DNA of 64,000 bases from Synechococcus sp. PCC 7335 (GTDB lineage Bacteria; Cyanobacteriota; Cyanobacteriia; Phormidesmidales; Phormidesmidaceae): NCBI RefSeq assembly GCF_000155595.1, contig NZ_DS989904.1, positions 3,629,612 to 3,693,611 of the forward strand, written 5' to 3'. The notes beneath the pieces were generated by a model that worked only from the letters and a program-made list of their open reading frames with translations, was not told the DNA's origin and did not search any database. A program made the translations under genes and the position numbers. How positions within the stretch are numbered: position 1 is the stretch's first letter; each line of letters starts with the position of its first letter. Below, piece by piece: positions 44,413 through 53,653 of the stretch.

Positions 44413-45435
44413 CTAAGAAGGCAGCTTGGAAAGAAAGCGATTGCCTTCAGGCATCCTAACGCTAGTTAGCGCCGGTTGCTCAGCATCCAAAGAAGCAGAG
44501 TGTGGGCCGCTCTCTGTAGCCATCTTATCGATGTCCCTGAAGCGCTTAGCTACCTGCTGGGAAACCAGCTCACAAAATTGTTGTATGGGTGGAATCATCA
44601 GCCGGTCATGAGTCGTGACCATGACAACTTTTCGCGATAGGGCGGGTGCCCCAATCGGGCGGACTACCAAATCGGGATCGTGACGGCTTTCAGTTAGCGC
44701 TGACTGTGGCAAAAGTGCGATTAGTTCCCCTTGACGAACGACCCCACGAAACGCGTCTAGGGTATTAAGCTCTAAGGCAACCTTGAGTTCTTGTCCGTAC
44801 TCTCTAAACTGACTTTGCACAACGCGCTGCATACCATAGCCATCTTTAAACACCACTTGCGGAAAACGAGCAATCTCAGACCAGGGCACGACATCATGTT
44901 CAGACAAAGGATGTCCAGCGGCCATCAATAGCTCTATAGGCTCTTCATACAGCGGCGTGACAACCATTTCTTGGTTGCTTGTTAGTAGCGGATTATGCAT
45001 GACAATCGAGATGTCGACTAGGCCATCGCGGAGGACTTTGAGCGCGCGATCGCTTCCTAGTGCAGTGATCCGTAGCTGTACGTTAGGATGGCTCTGACAA
45101 AATTGAGTCACAATCGGCGGCAGCAGGTAAGCACAGACAGAATGAATGCCTGAAACACACAATTCAGTCTGCTTACCATTCACAAGGTCTTCGATTTCTT
45201 GCTGAGCCTGCGTCCATTCCTTACAGATACGAATCGCCCTAGGCTTTAGGCTATCGCCCGCTAGCGTCAGCTTGACCTGTCCCGCTCGATGAAATAGCGG
45301 TACGCCCAGATCTTCTTCAATAGAGCGCACCTGGCGGCTGATTGTCGATTGAGTCACACTACATTGACGAGCGGCCGCTTGAAAGCTACCCGTATCGGCA
45401 ACCGCCAAGAAAGCCTGCAACTGTTCTAAACGCAT
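44413..45435 (-). CDS. ntcB: LysR-family nitrate assimilation regulator NtcB
   Basis: 340 residues. The winged helix-turn-helix is at about 1-60 (MRLEQLQAFLAVADTGSFQAAARQCSVTQSTISRQVR), and the effector domain at about 92-295 includes GLVDISIVM and FKDGYGMQR. The start and the block NTLDAFRGVVRQGELIALLP match NtcB, which activates nirA operons in response to nitrite. A perfect NtcA promoter precedes it. About 17 kb away the nirA promoter in this window carries the TGCA-N5-TGCA motif associated with NtcB. The C-terminal 40 residues are a low-complexity extension. Confidence 0.82.
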   Translation of the reverse strand: MRLEQLQAFLAVADTGSFQAAARQCSVTQSTISRQVRSIEEDLGVPLFHRAGQVKLTLAGDSLKPRAIRICKEWTQAQQEIEDLVNGKQTELCVSGIHSVCAYLLPPIVTQFCQSHPNVQLRITALGSDRALKVLRDGLVDISIVMHNPLLTSNQEMVVTPLYEEPIELLMAAGHPLSEHDVVPWSEIARFPQVVFKDGYGMQRVVQSQFREYGQELKVALELNTLDAFRGVVRQGELIALLPQSALTESRHDPDLVVRPIGAPALSRKVVMVTTHDRLMIPPIQQFCELVSQQVAKRFRDIDKMATESGPHSASLDAEQPALTSVRMPEGNRFLSKLPS

Positions 45436-45516
45436 AGGGGCAAATGAAACGGGGGCTATGCTGTTGTTGAAAAGTTCGAGAGGACCCCTACCCTAGTCAC
45501 ACAAACCGCATACCCT

Positions 45517-45558
45517 AATGTAAAACATGCAACTCAACCGTTTTGTAAGGGTTGCTAC
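45517..45558 (-). promoter_or_regulatory. NtcA-activated promoter of ntcB
   Basis: Read on the minus strand, GTA-N8-TAC (45545-45558) is followed after exactly 22 nt by TACATT (45517-45522), a TAN3T -10 box. This is the canonical class II NtcA promoter layout. It predicts transcription starting near 45510 and a leader of about 75 nt before ntcB. Confidence 0.78.
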
Positions 45559-45595
45559 CTAGCCACAAAGCGATACCGTACTACTTGACTGAAAT

Positions 45596-46327
45596 CTAAT
45601 CAGCTAGCTCACTCCACAGATCGCAGTTTTGTCGAATGCTAGACCAATCACCGTTTCCTAGTATGAGATGATCTAGCAAAGGAATCCCTAGCAGCTTTGC
45701 CCCATCGAGCAGTTGGCGAGTCAAGACAATATCTTCGCTGCTGGGCTCTAAATTTCCAGAAGGATGATTATGAGCAACAATAATCCTAGTAGCACCTCGC
45801 TTGATGACTTCACGGAAAATATCTCTCGGGTGAGCAATTGTCTCTGTTGCCGTACCGACACTAATCACCTTACTACCGATGATACGGTGCTTGACATCTA
45901 GTAACAGTACTGCAAATCTCTCCTGCAGCTGCCACATGAGTTCGTGGCTAAGCGCGGCGGCTGCAACAGAAGGATCATCGACAACAGTCATACTAGGTGG
46001 CTGACTTTGCAAGACTCTTCTTCCTAGCTCTATCGCAGCGAGAATCGTCGCTGCTTTAGCCGGTCCTACACCAGAAATCTTCATGAGCTCTTCAGCAGTG
46101 ATATTTCTAAGTATTGGCAAGCCATCACCCTCAGGGTGTTCTTTCCCTAACTCTTGCAACAGAAAATGGCCTAGTCCAACCGCTGAAAGCTTTCCACGGC
46201 CCTGGCCTGTTCCGAGCATTATTGCGATCAGTTCGGCTGCGGATAGGCGTTTAGCACCGTATGCCAGCAAACGTTCGCGAGGCCGCTCACTAGATGGCAT
46301 ATCAGCAACGCGTAGAGAGTAGGTCAT
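45596..46327 (-). CDS. radC: RadC family JAB/MPN-domain protein
   Basis: 243 residues from ATG 46327; the longer frame begins with TTG and adds 17 residues unlike the family. The N-terminus [34 protein letters not shown] and a helix-hairpin-helix ([21 protein letters not shown]) precede the JAB metalloprotease-like domain. That domain holds the HxHPSG motif [14 protein letters not shown], with the expected zinc ligands. Despite the name, a DNA repair role is not established for this family. It is divergent from the DUF1824 gene. Confidence 0.88.
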   Translation of the reverse strand: MTYSLRVADMPSSERPRERLLAYGAKRLSAAELIAIMLGTGQGRGKLSAVGLGHFLLQELGKEHPEGDGLPILRNITAEELMKISGVGPAKAATILAAIELGRRVLQSQPPSMTVVDDPSVAAAALSHELMWQLQERFAVLLLDVKHRIIGSKVISVGTATETIAHPRDIFREVIKRGATRIIVAHNHPSGNLEPSSEDIVLTRQLLDGAKLLGIPLLDHLILGNGDWSSIRQNCDLWSELAD

Positions 46328-46448
46328 GATCTGGTAGTTAAGTGGCTGATATTTAGTGAGCCCAAAAGCAAACGCCAATTAGGCCATAAAGGTACAGGTA
46401 CCATTAGCGTATTGTCGTAAGCTAGAAAATCAATAGAGGTTCTCCCTT

Positions 46449-46907
46449 ATGTCTATAGAAGCGCTGTATGGAATGTCCAAAGAGGCGATCGCAATCAAAC
46501 TGAAAGCCGTCCGTAGATCGCTCGTCAAAGCTACTCTCGACTCAAGCCAGACAGCTCTATCTGAGCAAGAACGTCAAACCGTTTGTGCCCATCTACTATG
46601 GCTTAATCAGATGAGTGAATACCAAACTTTAGGAATTTGCGCTAGTACGATAGCCTTTGCAGAAGTCGCCCTAAAAGAATACGTCTCGGCCCTAAGTCAG
46701 CCTATTTCTGTGGATTTGCCGAATCAATCAGGCGCAGTGTTTCTAAAGTTCAATACGCTTAAGAATGCTTGGTATTTAGACAGTTACAGTGGAGATGCTC
46801 GCGGAGTCCTGGTGACTTATCACACTTCTGAACCAGAACTAGAGGATATCAATGGCACCTATGGGTATTTCCCTCTCGATCTTTTCTCCTCTTCTTCTCA
46901 TCTATAG
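46449..46907 (+). CDS. DUF1824 family protein
   Basis: 152 residues. The pattern YQTLGICASTIAFAEVALKEY, GAVFLKFN, AWYLDSYSGDARGVLVTYHTS and NGTYGYFPLDLF matches DUF1824, which I know only from cyanobacteria and algae. There is no signal peptide or membrane segment. The function is unknown. It is convergent with the NarL-type regulator gene, with a weak hairpin (46920-46949) between them. Confidence 0.8.
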   Translation: MSIEALYGMSKEAIAIKLKAVRRSLVKATLDSSQTALSEQERQTVCAHLLWLNQMSEYQTLGICASTIAFAEVALKEYVSALSQPISVDLPNQSGAVFLKFNTLKNAWYLDSYSGDARGVLVTYHTSEPELEDINGTYGYFPLDLFSSSSHL

Positions 46908-46975
46908 CTACCAGCAAATAGCTATCAGCGAAAGGAATCGATGATAGCTTGCTCTAGAAGCACTTCAATCTTCTC

Positions 46976-47677
46976 TTAAGTAGTCACCAGGCCGTTTTCT
47001 AGGGCATAGCGGACTAGCTCGGTACGACTATTCGTACCTGTTTTGCCAAATAATCGGCTGACATACTTTTCAACATTACGTACGGTCGTCCCGAGGCGGC
47101 TGGCAATTTCTTTGTTCATTAACCCTTCGGCTACTAGGTTCAGTACGTCTTGCTCGCGAGGAGTAAAGTCAATCTTAATACCGCTGTTATTTTGCTTAAT
47201 CATGCTACCGCGTTGGGTAAGCAAAGCTTTAATCTCTTCGATTTGTCGTGCCATTGTTGCGATATCTGGCGTAGCAGATGCGTCTGGGGCTTGTGCAGCG
47301 CGTCGCTCTATCAAGCTAGTGACAATAGCGACAAGCTCTTCAGGATCGAAAGGCTTGGGAAGATAGGCATCCGCTCCGGCCTGATAGCCTTGAATGCGAT
47401 CGCTTGTCATTCCCCGTGCTGTCAAAAACACTACGGGCAGAGCCTGAAATCGGGCATCTTCTCTGACCTGCTTGAGGAACTGATAGCCGTCAACCTGCGG
47501 CATCATAATGTCCGAGATCAGTACGTTAGGAATTTCCTGCTGTAATAGCTCCCAGCCTTCTTGAGCATTGCTGGCAACTCGTACTTCAAAATCACTATCC
47601 TCAAGATACGCCTGCACTGACTCACGCAGACCCGGTTCATCATCAACAAGCAAAATTTTACTAGGTGCTTCTGTCAT
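46976..47677 (-). CDS. NarL/FixJ-type response regulator
   Basis: 233 residues. The receiver (about 7-122) has acidic residues D12/D13, the phospho-acceptor D56 (LISDIMMP), a Thr in FLTARG and K107 in LPKPF. The LuxR-type HTH (about 168-228) reads FTPREQDVLNLVAEGLMNKEIASRLGTTVRNVEKYVSRLFGKTG. The linker is longer than usual. It resembles the Ycf29-like group of cyanobacteria and red algae. A histidine kinase gene lies 77 nt upstream on the same strand, so they are a likely pair, kinase first. Confidence 0.86.
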   Translation of the reverse strand: MTEAPSKILLVDDEPGLRESVQAYLEDSDFEVRVASNAQEGWELLQQEIPNVLISDIMMPQVDGYQFLKQVREDARFQALPVVFLTARGMTSDRIQGYQAGADAYLPKPFDPEELVAIVTSLIERRAAQAPDASATPDIATMARQIEEIKALLTQRGSMIKQNNSGIKIDFTPREQDVLNLVAEGLMNKEIASRLGTTVRNVEKYVSRLFGKTGTNSRTELVRYALENGLVTT

Positions 47678-47754
47678 AGGTCTTTTGTGGGACGCTTTTA
47701 TGCAAATGGGGCTCTATTGATAATAGCGCTATGATGCGATCGCTCACCACTGAC

Positions 47755-49374
47755 TTAGCACTGCCTAGAAACTAGCGGGATATAAATAACAAACTCTGAC
47801 CCTTGACCTAGTGATGAGCTAAGCTCTAACCTTCCACCATGCTTTTCAGCAATGATCTGATAGGCGGTAGAGAGCCCTAAACCAGTTCCTTGTCCCACAG
47901 GCTTGGTTGTAAAGAAAGGATCAAAGACATCTTTCTTAATTGTTTCAGGGATTCCTACCCCGTTATCACGAATGCCTATAGCCACCTGGTCAGACGATGC
48001 TAGCTTCGTCGTCACATGGACAATTCCTCGAAACTGATTGTTCTGACTGTTGCTCTCGTCAAAGCCGTCCTTGCAGGAAGCGGCTTTCTCTTCTACAGCT
48101 GCGATCGCATTATACAAAAGATTCATAAATGCCTGATTGAGCTCCCCTGGATAGCAGGTAATATCTGGAATTTCGCCATAGGTTTCAATGATTTGGATAT
48201 CAGTTCCGCTACATTCTCGACGCAGTCTATCTTGAAACAACAACAGAATACTGCTTATGTTCTCATTGAGATCTATTGATTTGTAGTCTGATTCATCTAA
48301 TCGAGAAAACGTTCGCAGCGATCGCACTATCTTCTCAACCCGATCTACTCCAACGTCCATAGACTGATACAGCTTTGGCATGTCTTCAGCAATATAGTCA
48401 AGATCAACACTGTTTGACTTAGCTAGAATTTTTTCTGAAGGTTCAATGTTGTGTTGGCTACAATGCTCTTGATAAAGTTCAACTAACTCAAATAGCAGCT
48501 GAGAATACTCTTGTGCATGACTTAGATTTCCTTTTATAAAAGAAATTGGATTATTAAGTTCATGGGCAACCCCACCAACTAGCTGGCCTAGCGCAGACAT
48601 TTTTTCACTATGAATTAGGCTGGCCTGAGTCTGTTGTAAGTTAGCTAATGCCTTTTGTAGCTCTTTTGTTTGTAGGGCTAGCTTTGCAGTTCGATTTTCT
48701 ACACGTAGCTCTAACTCTGCATTTAGTCTTCGAAGGGCATCAATCGCTCGCTTCCTCTCTAACTCTGCGCTTGCTCTAGCCGCAAAAAGCTTTAGAAGAT
48801 CCTCATATAGTTTGCGCTCTAGGATCGGAGAACTATCTAAAAGCGCAATATTTCCTAGAACCTTGCCATGATGATCTCGCAGCGATACCCCTACATAGCT
48901 TTCCGCTTCGAGCAAGGGCAAAGCGGGCTGATGTGGAAATAGCTTCTGTACACCGTACTTGCAGTAATAGATATCTTTATCTAGTACCACACCGCAGGGC
49001 CCAGGAGTTGGGTCATAGGTGATATTAGGAGATATTTTCCCATCTTGCCAAAAGGCGAGTGTTCGAAGCTGACCATTACTCAAAAGCTCGGTTAGCAAAC
49101 AGTGTCGTACATGTAAGGCCTGCGCCAAGTTGCGAACTAGCCCTTCAAAGAAGCTCTGCCCAGTCGATGCCGCTGTATCTCTAACAATAAGTTCTATGAT
49201 GGATTCAGCTGATAGTGCAGCCGAGGAGCTAGTAGGGCCATTTTTTGGTCGAGTAACTCTAGCGGCACTTCTACCTTTTTTGAAAAACCGTCTCAACGTA
49301 TTCTTCAGATGCGCTAATGCATTCGCGAATGCATTAGTAAGTGTGCGGGTAGTTTGGTTTGTGGTTTCTGGCAT
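47755..49374 (-). CDS. GAF-domain sensor histidine kinase
   Basis: 539 residues, no membrane segment, so cytoplasmic. A basic N-terminal tail (about 20-45) leads to a GAF domain (about 60-205) containing GPCGVVLDKDIYYCKYGVQKLFP. A coiled coil (about 205-262) precedes HisKA with the phospho-acceptor H271 in HELNNPISFIKG. HATPase_c (about 400-535) has LLYNAIAA, DNGVGIP, FFTTKPVGQGTGLGLS and GSEF. The short GAF Cys residues do not form a clear bilin site. It is transcribed just before the NarL-type regulator. Confidence 0.86.
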   Translation of the reverse strand: MPETTNQTTRTLTNAFANALAHLKNTLRRFFKKGRSAARVTRPKNGPTSSSAALSAESIIELIVRDTAASTGQSFFEGLVRNLAQALHVRHCLLTELLSNGQLRTLAFWQDGKISPNITYDPTPGPCGVVLDKDIYYCKYGVQKLFPHQPALPLLEAESYVGVSLRDHHGKVLGNIALLDSSPILERKLYEDLLKLFAARASAELERKRAIDALRRLNAELELRVENRTAKLALQTKELQKALANLQQTQASLIHSEKMSALGQLVGGVAHELNNPISFIKGNLSHAQEYSQLLFELVELYQEHCSQHNIEPSEKILAKSNSVDLDYIAEDMPKLYQSMDVGVDRVEKIVRSLRTFSRLDESDYKSIDLNENISSILLLFQDRLRRECSGTDIQIIETYGEIPDITCYPGELNQAFMNLLYNAIAAVEEKAASCKDGFDESNSQNNQFRGIVHVTTKLASSDQVAIGIRDNGVGIPETIKKDVFDPFFTTKPVGQGTGLGLSTAYQIIAEKHGGRLELSSSLGQGSEFVIYIPLVSRQC

Positions 49375-49444
49375 AACCTACTCGAGTATCCAAGCATATG
49401 TGGAGCGCTTTTGCTTAAGATTCCCGGCCTTTGAAGTGTTCAAT

Positions 49445-49498
49445 CTACCGGTAGGCCTACTGATAGTAAGCTTAGTGGGTCTACTGATAGTAAGCTTA
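49445..49498. repeat. Overlapping palindromes and a 24-nt-period direct repeat in the kinase/peroxiredoxin intergenic region
   Basis: CTACCGGTAG (49445-49454) and GTAGGCCTAC (49451-49460) are perfect 10-bp palindromes sharing four bases. They run into two direct copies of CTACTGATAGTAAGCTTA at 49457-49474 and 49481-49498, one copy per 24 nt, each containing the palindrome TAAGCTTA. The element sits in the 310-nt gap between divergent kinase and peroxiredoxin genes, and is a plausible operator or a small structured repeat. Nothing else stands out in the gap. Confidence 0.65.
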
Positions 49499-49684
49499 CT
49501 GAGAATGGTGGCCTATCGAGTGAGTACTGTAGGCTCGACCGCTATGAAATAGCGAGTGTAACAGTTAATATTAAAAAATCTACTAAACTCCGAGCGGAAT
49601 ACCGGGGATTATGGCAAAATTACTGATGCAAAGCTGACAATCAGCAACACCACATCAAGGTAATCGAGTAGGTAACTTTAGACC

Positions 49685-50326
49685 ATGACACTTCAACTAG
49701 GCGACGTAGCTCCAGACTTTACCCAGAAGTCCTCTATGGGTGACATTAACTTTCACGAGTGGGCAGGCGATAGCTGGGTTGTCCTTTTCTCTCACCCCGC
49801 TGACTATACTCCTGTTTGCACAACTGAGCTTGGCTTGGTTGGCTCTTTGCAAGACGAATTCAAAAAGCGAAATGTCAAGACGATTGCACTTAGCGTAGAC
49901 GGCGTAGAATCACATCAGGGTTGGATCAAAGATATCGACGAAACGCAAAATACAAGCGTCAACTATCCTATCTTGGCTGATGACGATAAAAAGGTGGCTA
50001 CGCTTTACGGTATGCTCCACCCAGAATCTAGCACTGGCAACACTTTGACTGTGCGCTCTGTGTTTGTGATTGATCCTAATAAAAAAATTCGTTTGACCAT
50101 CACTTATCCTGCTAGCACAGGCCGCAACTTTGATGAGATTTTGCGAGTAATCGATTCGTTGCAGCTTACTGACTATCATCAGGTAGCCACTCCTGGCAAC
50201 TGGCAAGATGGCGGTGACTGTGTTGTTGTCCCTTCTATCTCTACTGAAGATGCTAAAAAGCAGTTTCCTAAGGGTGTGACTGAAGTAAAACCATATCTAC
50301 GGATGACGCCTCAGCCAAACAAGTAA
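49685..50326 (+). CDS. 1-Cys peroxiredoxin (Prx6 type)
   Basis: 213 residues. It reduces hydroperoxides with one catalytic Cys, C45 in HPADYTPVCTTELG. The DVAPDF start, the FVIDPNKKIR strand and the C-terminal arm with NWQDGGDCVVVPS are characteristic of the Prx6 subgroup. There is no resolving Cys at the 2-Cys positions; C-terminal C178 is in GGDC. It is divergent from the histidine kinase and followed by a clear terminator. Confidence 0.92.
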   Translation: MTLQLGDVAPDFTQKSSMGDINFHEWAGDSWVVLFSHPADYTPVCTTELGLVGSLQDEFKKRNVKTIALSVDGVESHQGWIKDIDETQNTSVNYPILADDDKKVATLYGMLHPESSTGNTLTVRSVFVIDPNKKIRLTITYPASTGRNFDEILRVIDSLQLTDYHQVATPGNWQDGGDCVVVPSISTEDAKKQFPKGVTEVKPYLRMTPQPNK

Positions 50327-50357
50327 GCAGCTGTTTGAGCTGTTCTAAATAAATGTG

Positions 50358-50387
50358 ACGCGCTACTGAGCTTAGCTAGTAGCGCGT
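50358..50387 (+). terminator. Terminator hairpin after the peroxiredoxin gene
   Basis: A perfect 10-bp GC-rich stem, ACGCGCTACT (50358-50367) and AGTAGCGCGT (50378-50387), with a 10-nt loop. TTCTGCTCT follows, a weak T-tract. It lies 31 nt after the stop codon. Confidence 0.65.
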
Positions 50388-50434
50388 TTCTGCTCTAACC
50401 TCAATTTTCGCTCAGACTACAGTTTGACTAGATT

Positions 50435-50737
50435 ATGAAAGTTCAAAAGATATTAGGGTATCTATTGGGGTTTTGTTTGTTGATAACTGCGATCGCCTGT
50501 GGGTTTAGTCAATTTCCCCAGTGGACTGTTTTATTCTTAGGCATGCTATTTACAGCGGCATACATCAACAACAAATGGACCGTTTGGAAAGAGCTAGTAC
50601 AGCGTGACTTATCTTCTAGCGATCACCGATTTCCTCTTCGCAACTTCTATCAAGCACTAGGCGCAACCTATCTAATTGAAACAACTATTGTTTTTGCCTT
50701 CTACTGGCTAGGTCGCGGCATCTCTGGACTGTTGTAG
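50435..50737 (+). CDS. Hypothetical small membrane protein
   Basis: 100 residues with three hydrophobic segments (about 7-25, 30-46 and 78-96) separated by a charged loop NKWTVWKELVQRDLSSSDHRFPL. I recognise no family. An ATG start without strong Shine-Dalgarno and consistent codon use support it as a gene. Confidence 0.5.
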   Translation: MKVQKILGYLLGFCLLITAIACGFSQFPQWTVLFLGMLFTAAYINNKWTVWKELVQRDLSSSDHRFPLRNFYQALGATYLIETTIVFAFYWLGRGISGLL

Positions 50738-50819
50738 CGGGTTTTTGACACCCAGTAAACAGAGCCGTGAGAAGAAAATCTACTCACTCAGTCTACCTAC
50801 TCTAGAACTATTTTATGGC

Positions 50820-51983
50820 TCAGACTGCTGGAGAGAACCGCATGGTACCGGTATCATACTTGATATCAATAAATAGATCACCCTCTTGAAAGAAGTAGAT
50901 AACACCCCCTTGCAGGGCTTGAAGGTATCTTTGATCGATTGATTCTGGCGGACAAATTGCTAGCGTACTGGCTCCTAGCTCGATAGACAGGCTGCTGCCT
51001 TCGGTAGTAAAACGTCCCTTCACTTGATTGCAATCGGCACGAATAGCAACCTGTCCGTCTTCCAGAAACTCAAGTGTATAGTTGCTAGGCGAAGTGGTTT
51101 CTAAAAGTTCGTCGTTATTATAAGAAATCTGCTGTAGCTGCCATACCGTTCCTATCAATGTACCTTCTTCAGAAACTACCTCCGTGCTATCAACTTGCTC
51201 AACTTGCACGGCAACTTCGGTAGGATTGCCATTGGTAATTACTGGAAGATCGGACGTAGTGGCAAACTGTAGAGTGTTGTCTACTGTGATCTTAGCGCTA
51301 AGTCCATAGGAGAGCGAGGGGTCAATTTGTTCTAGATCGTAGGGTAGCTCAAAGGAGAAAGGAACCTGCCGTCCACCAGAAAGAATTTGTGTAGAGGCGA
51401 GGCTGCTGACTGGCTCATTTGGCTGGCCGATCTCTACTAAGCTGACCTCTACAACAGCATCTGGCGGTAGAGCAATGCGAGGCAGGTATGAAACTGTACC
51501 TGTAACGGTTTCTCCCTTCTGTTGAGGTTGGCCATTGATGGTGATAATCTGTTCGCCTGACTGGGCGATCGCAATTTCTACTGTAAGTTCTCCGGCATAG
51601 CGATACGTGGTGCCAGATGCCGTAGATTCAGCCGTAGCTGGAACGCCACGTAGCTCTGTGATGCCGGTTTGCTTGTTGTATAGATTGAGGCGAGGCTGTC
51701 CGTCTAGAGTGTACACTCGCACTGCAATATCAGGAGTCTGAGAGAAGACTAATGTACCTTCTGGTAGTGTGCCTTCAGGTAGATTCGTTACCTCATCTTC
51801 AGCTTCTGGAGTTTGTGCTAGCTGACTGATACGAACACGTTTTGAGCTAGACAAAGGGGTTATGGCGGAGGTTAATTCTGGCTGTGCGGTTGATCTTGCG
51901 ATCGCCTCAAACGGAACCGATCCACACACAGCTACTATTGCTAAACCTGATCCAATCGCTTGAGAAAAGAGTCTTATATTCAT
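50820..51983 (-). CDS. Exported protein with YbaY-like and META domains
   Basis: 387 residues. A signal peptide (about 1-29) precedes an MliC-like region (about 75-145). A YbaY-type beta domain follows (about 150-265, VTGTVSYLPRIALPPDAVVEVSLVEIG and IDPSLSYGLSAKITVDN). The C-terminal META/HslJ domain is at about 275-387 (GTVWQLQQISYNNDELL, FLEDGQVAIRADCNQVKGRF, STLAICPPE). The META Cys pair (DCN and ICPP) is present. META and YbaY domains are envelope modules of uncertain function, sometimes linked to heat shock or drug resistance. Confidence 0.8.
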   Translation of the reverse strand: MNIRLFSQAIGSGLAIVAVCGSVPFEAIARSTAQPELTSAITPLSSSKRVRISQLAQTPEAEDEVTNLPEGTLPEGTLVFSQTPDIAVRVYTLDGQPRLNLYNKQTGITELRGVPATAESTASGTTYRYAGELTVEIAIAQSGEQIITINGQPQQKGETVTGTVSYLPRIALPPDAVVEVSLVEIGQPNEPVSSLASTQILSGGRQVPFSFELPYDLEQIDPSLSYGLSAKITVDNTLQFATTSDLPVITNGNPTEVAVQVEQVDSTEVVSEEGTLIGTVWQLQQISYNNDELLETTSPSNYTLEFLEDGQVAIRADCNQVKGRFTTEGSSLSIELGASTLAICPPESIDQRYLQALQGGVIYFFQEGDLFIDIKYDTGTMRFSPAV

Positions 51984-52177
51984 CTTATATTCATAATTGA
52001 ATGCTACCTTTTCGCTCTTAGTTAGTGCTTATGAGATTAGTGCTTATGAACTCGCCAGACAGACACTGATAAAGACAACGCTTGCTGTCAGTTAATACGA
52101 CCACAATACAGAAATAGTCAGCCATTGAGCGCTATGCTAACTTGTCACTATTTTACACTACCTAGTGTCTTCTCGAA

Positions 52178-53608
52178 ATGAACTTCGATACCTACGACCC
52201 TCAAGATCTTTATGACGAATACTTTGTTGCAGCAGGGAAACTTCGCCCAGATTTAGCGCCTATCTTGGAGTGGTTTCAATCGCTGCCATCTCAGAATATG
52301 AGCCAAATAAAGGCCAAGCTAGAAGCTGTTCTTGAAGAGTTAGGGGCAACTTTTAGCCTTGATGACGAAGAGCGGGTACTGCCTTTCGATCCTGTACCCC
52401 GAGTCATTACTGCTGAGGAGTGGCAACGTTTGACTGCTGGTCTAACGCAGCGCGTCACGGCGCTGAATATGTTTTGTGCCGATGTGTATGGCGATCAGCG
52501 CATTATCCATGAGGGTGTGATTCCTCGCGACGTAATTGAGTCAGCTCTACGGTTTCGGCCTGAGTGTATGGGAATGAAGCCGCCTCAAGGTATCTGGTGT
52601 CATATCAGCGGCATCGATTTAGTTCGCAATAGTGACGGCAACTGGTATGTACTAGAAGATAATTTGCGCGTTCCTTCTGGTATTGCCTATGTGCTAAAAA
52701 ATCGTCTGGCGATGGAGCGAGTGCTGCCAGAGCTGATGGCAGCGTTTGATCCTAGGCCGGTAGCAGACTACGCTCAACAACTTAGATCGGTGATGGATCT
52801 GATGACGTCTGATTCTCATAGTCCTGAATTCAATAGTCATATGGCTGTGTTGACGCCTGGCGCTCATAGCTCTGCCTACTTTGAGCATCAGCTTCTAGCC
52901 GAGCAGATGGGTATTGCGTTGATTGTCCCAGACGATGTGACTATGTCAGAGGGATATCTTTGCTATCGCACTGATAAGGGTTCTCAGCGGTTGGATGCAA
53001 TATATCGGCGAGGTGATACTGAAATGTTTGCCGACCTGGATTTAGGAGAGGACTATCCCGATAGTACGGCTACCTTAATAGATCTGTGTCGGCAAGGGAA
53101 GCTGGCGATCGCAAATGCGATCGGTGCTGGTATCGGCGACGACAAGGTGATCTATGCCTATGTGCCAGAGATGATTCGCTTTTACCTAGATGAGGAGCCG
53201 CTGCTGCCAAACGTGCCGACCTATCTATGCTGGCGAGAGAGCGATCGCGACTATGTATTAGACCATCTAGAAGAACTGGTGGTAAAAGCAGCCAGCGCTG
53301 AAGGCGGAGATGACATGCTAGTCGGCATCAATTCCACCGCTGAAGAACGGCAGGCCTTTGCTCAAAAGATTCGTGATAAGCCCAGAGAATATATGGCACA
53401 GCCAACAATATATCTCTCACAAATCCCGACGGTAGTAGAGGGCGGCATTGAGGGTCGGCACACGGATTTGCGCCCCTATGTACTGCATAAAGACGACGAG
53501 ATTTATGTGCATCCAGGTGGACTGACGCGAGTAGCCCTAGAAAAAGGCAAGCTAGTCGTGAACTCATCGCAAGGTGGTGGCGCTAAAGATACCTGGGTAC
53601 TGAAGTAG
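52178..53608 (+). CDS. Circularly permuted type 2 ATP-grasp protein
   Basis: 476 residues. YDPQDLYDEYFVAAGKLRP is the standard start, followed by LPFDPVPRVITAEEWQRLTAGLTQRVTALNMFCADVYG and HISGIDLVRNSDGNWYVLEDNLRVPSGIAYVLKNR. VKAASAEGGDDMLVG and a late GGLTRVAL close the permuted ATP-grasp fold. Such proteins are thought to ligate amino compounds and often sit with an alpha-E protein and a transglutaminase, which are absent here. The substrate is unknown. Confidence 0.87.
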   Translation: MNFDTYDPQDLYDEYFVAAGKLRPDLAPILEWFQSLPSQNMSQIKAKLEAVLEELGATFSLDDEERVLPFDPVPRVITAEEWQRLTAGLTQRVTALNMFCADVYGDQRIIHEGVIPRDVIESALRFRPECMGMKPPQGIWCHISGIDLVRNSDGNWYVLEDNLRVPSGIAYVLKNRLAMERVLPELMAAFDPRPVADYAQQLRSVMDLMTSDSHSPEFNSHMAVLTPGAHSSAYFEHQLLAEQMGIALIVPDDVTMSEGYLCYRTDKGSQRLDAIYRRGDTEMFADLDLGEDYPDSTATLIDLCRQGKLAIANAIGAGIGDDKVIYAYVPEMIRFYLDEEPLLPNVPTYLCWRESDRDYVLDHLEELVVKAASAEGGDDMLVGINSTAEERQAFAQKIRDKPREYMAQPTIYLSQIPTVVEGGIEGRHTDLRPYVLHKDDEIYVHPGGLTRVALEKGKLVVNSSQGGGAKDTWVLK

Positions 53609-53653
53609 TGCTAGCCTAAATCGCTGAGCGAGTGAGTTGGGGGATTATCTCGG

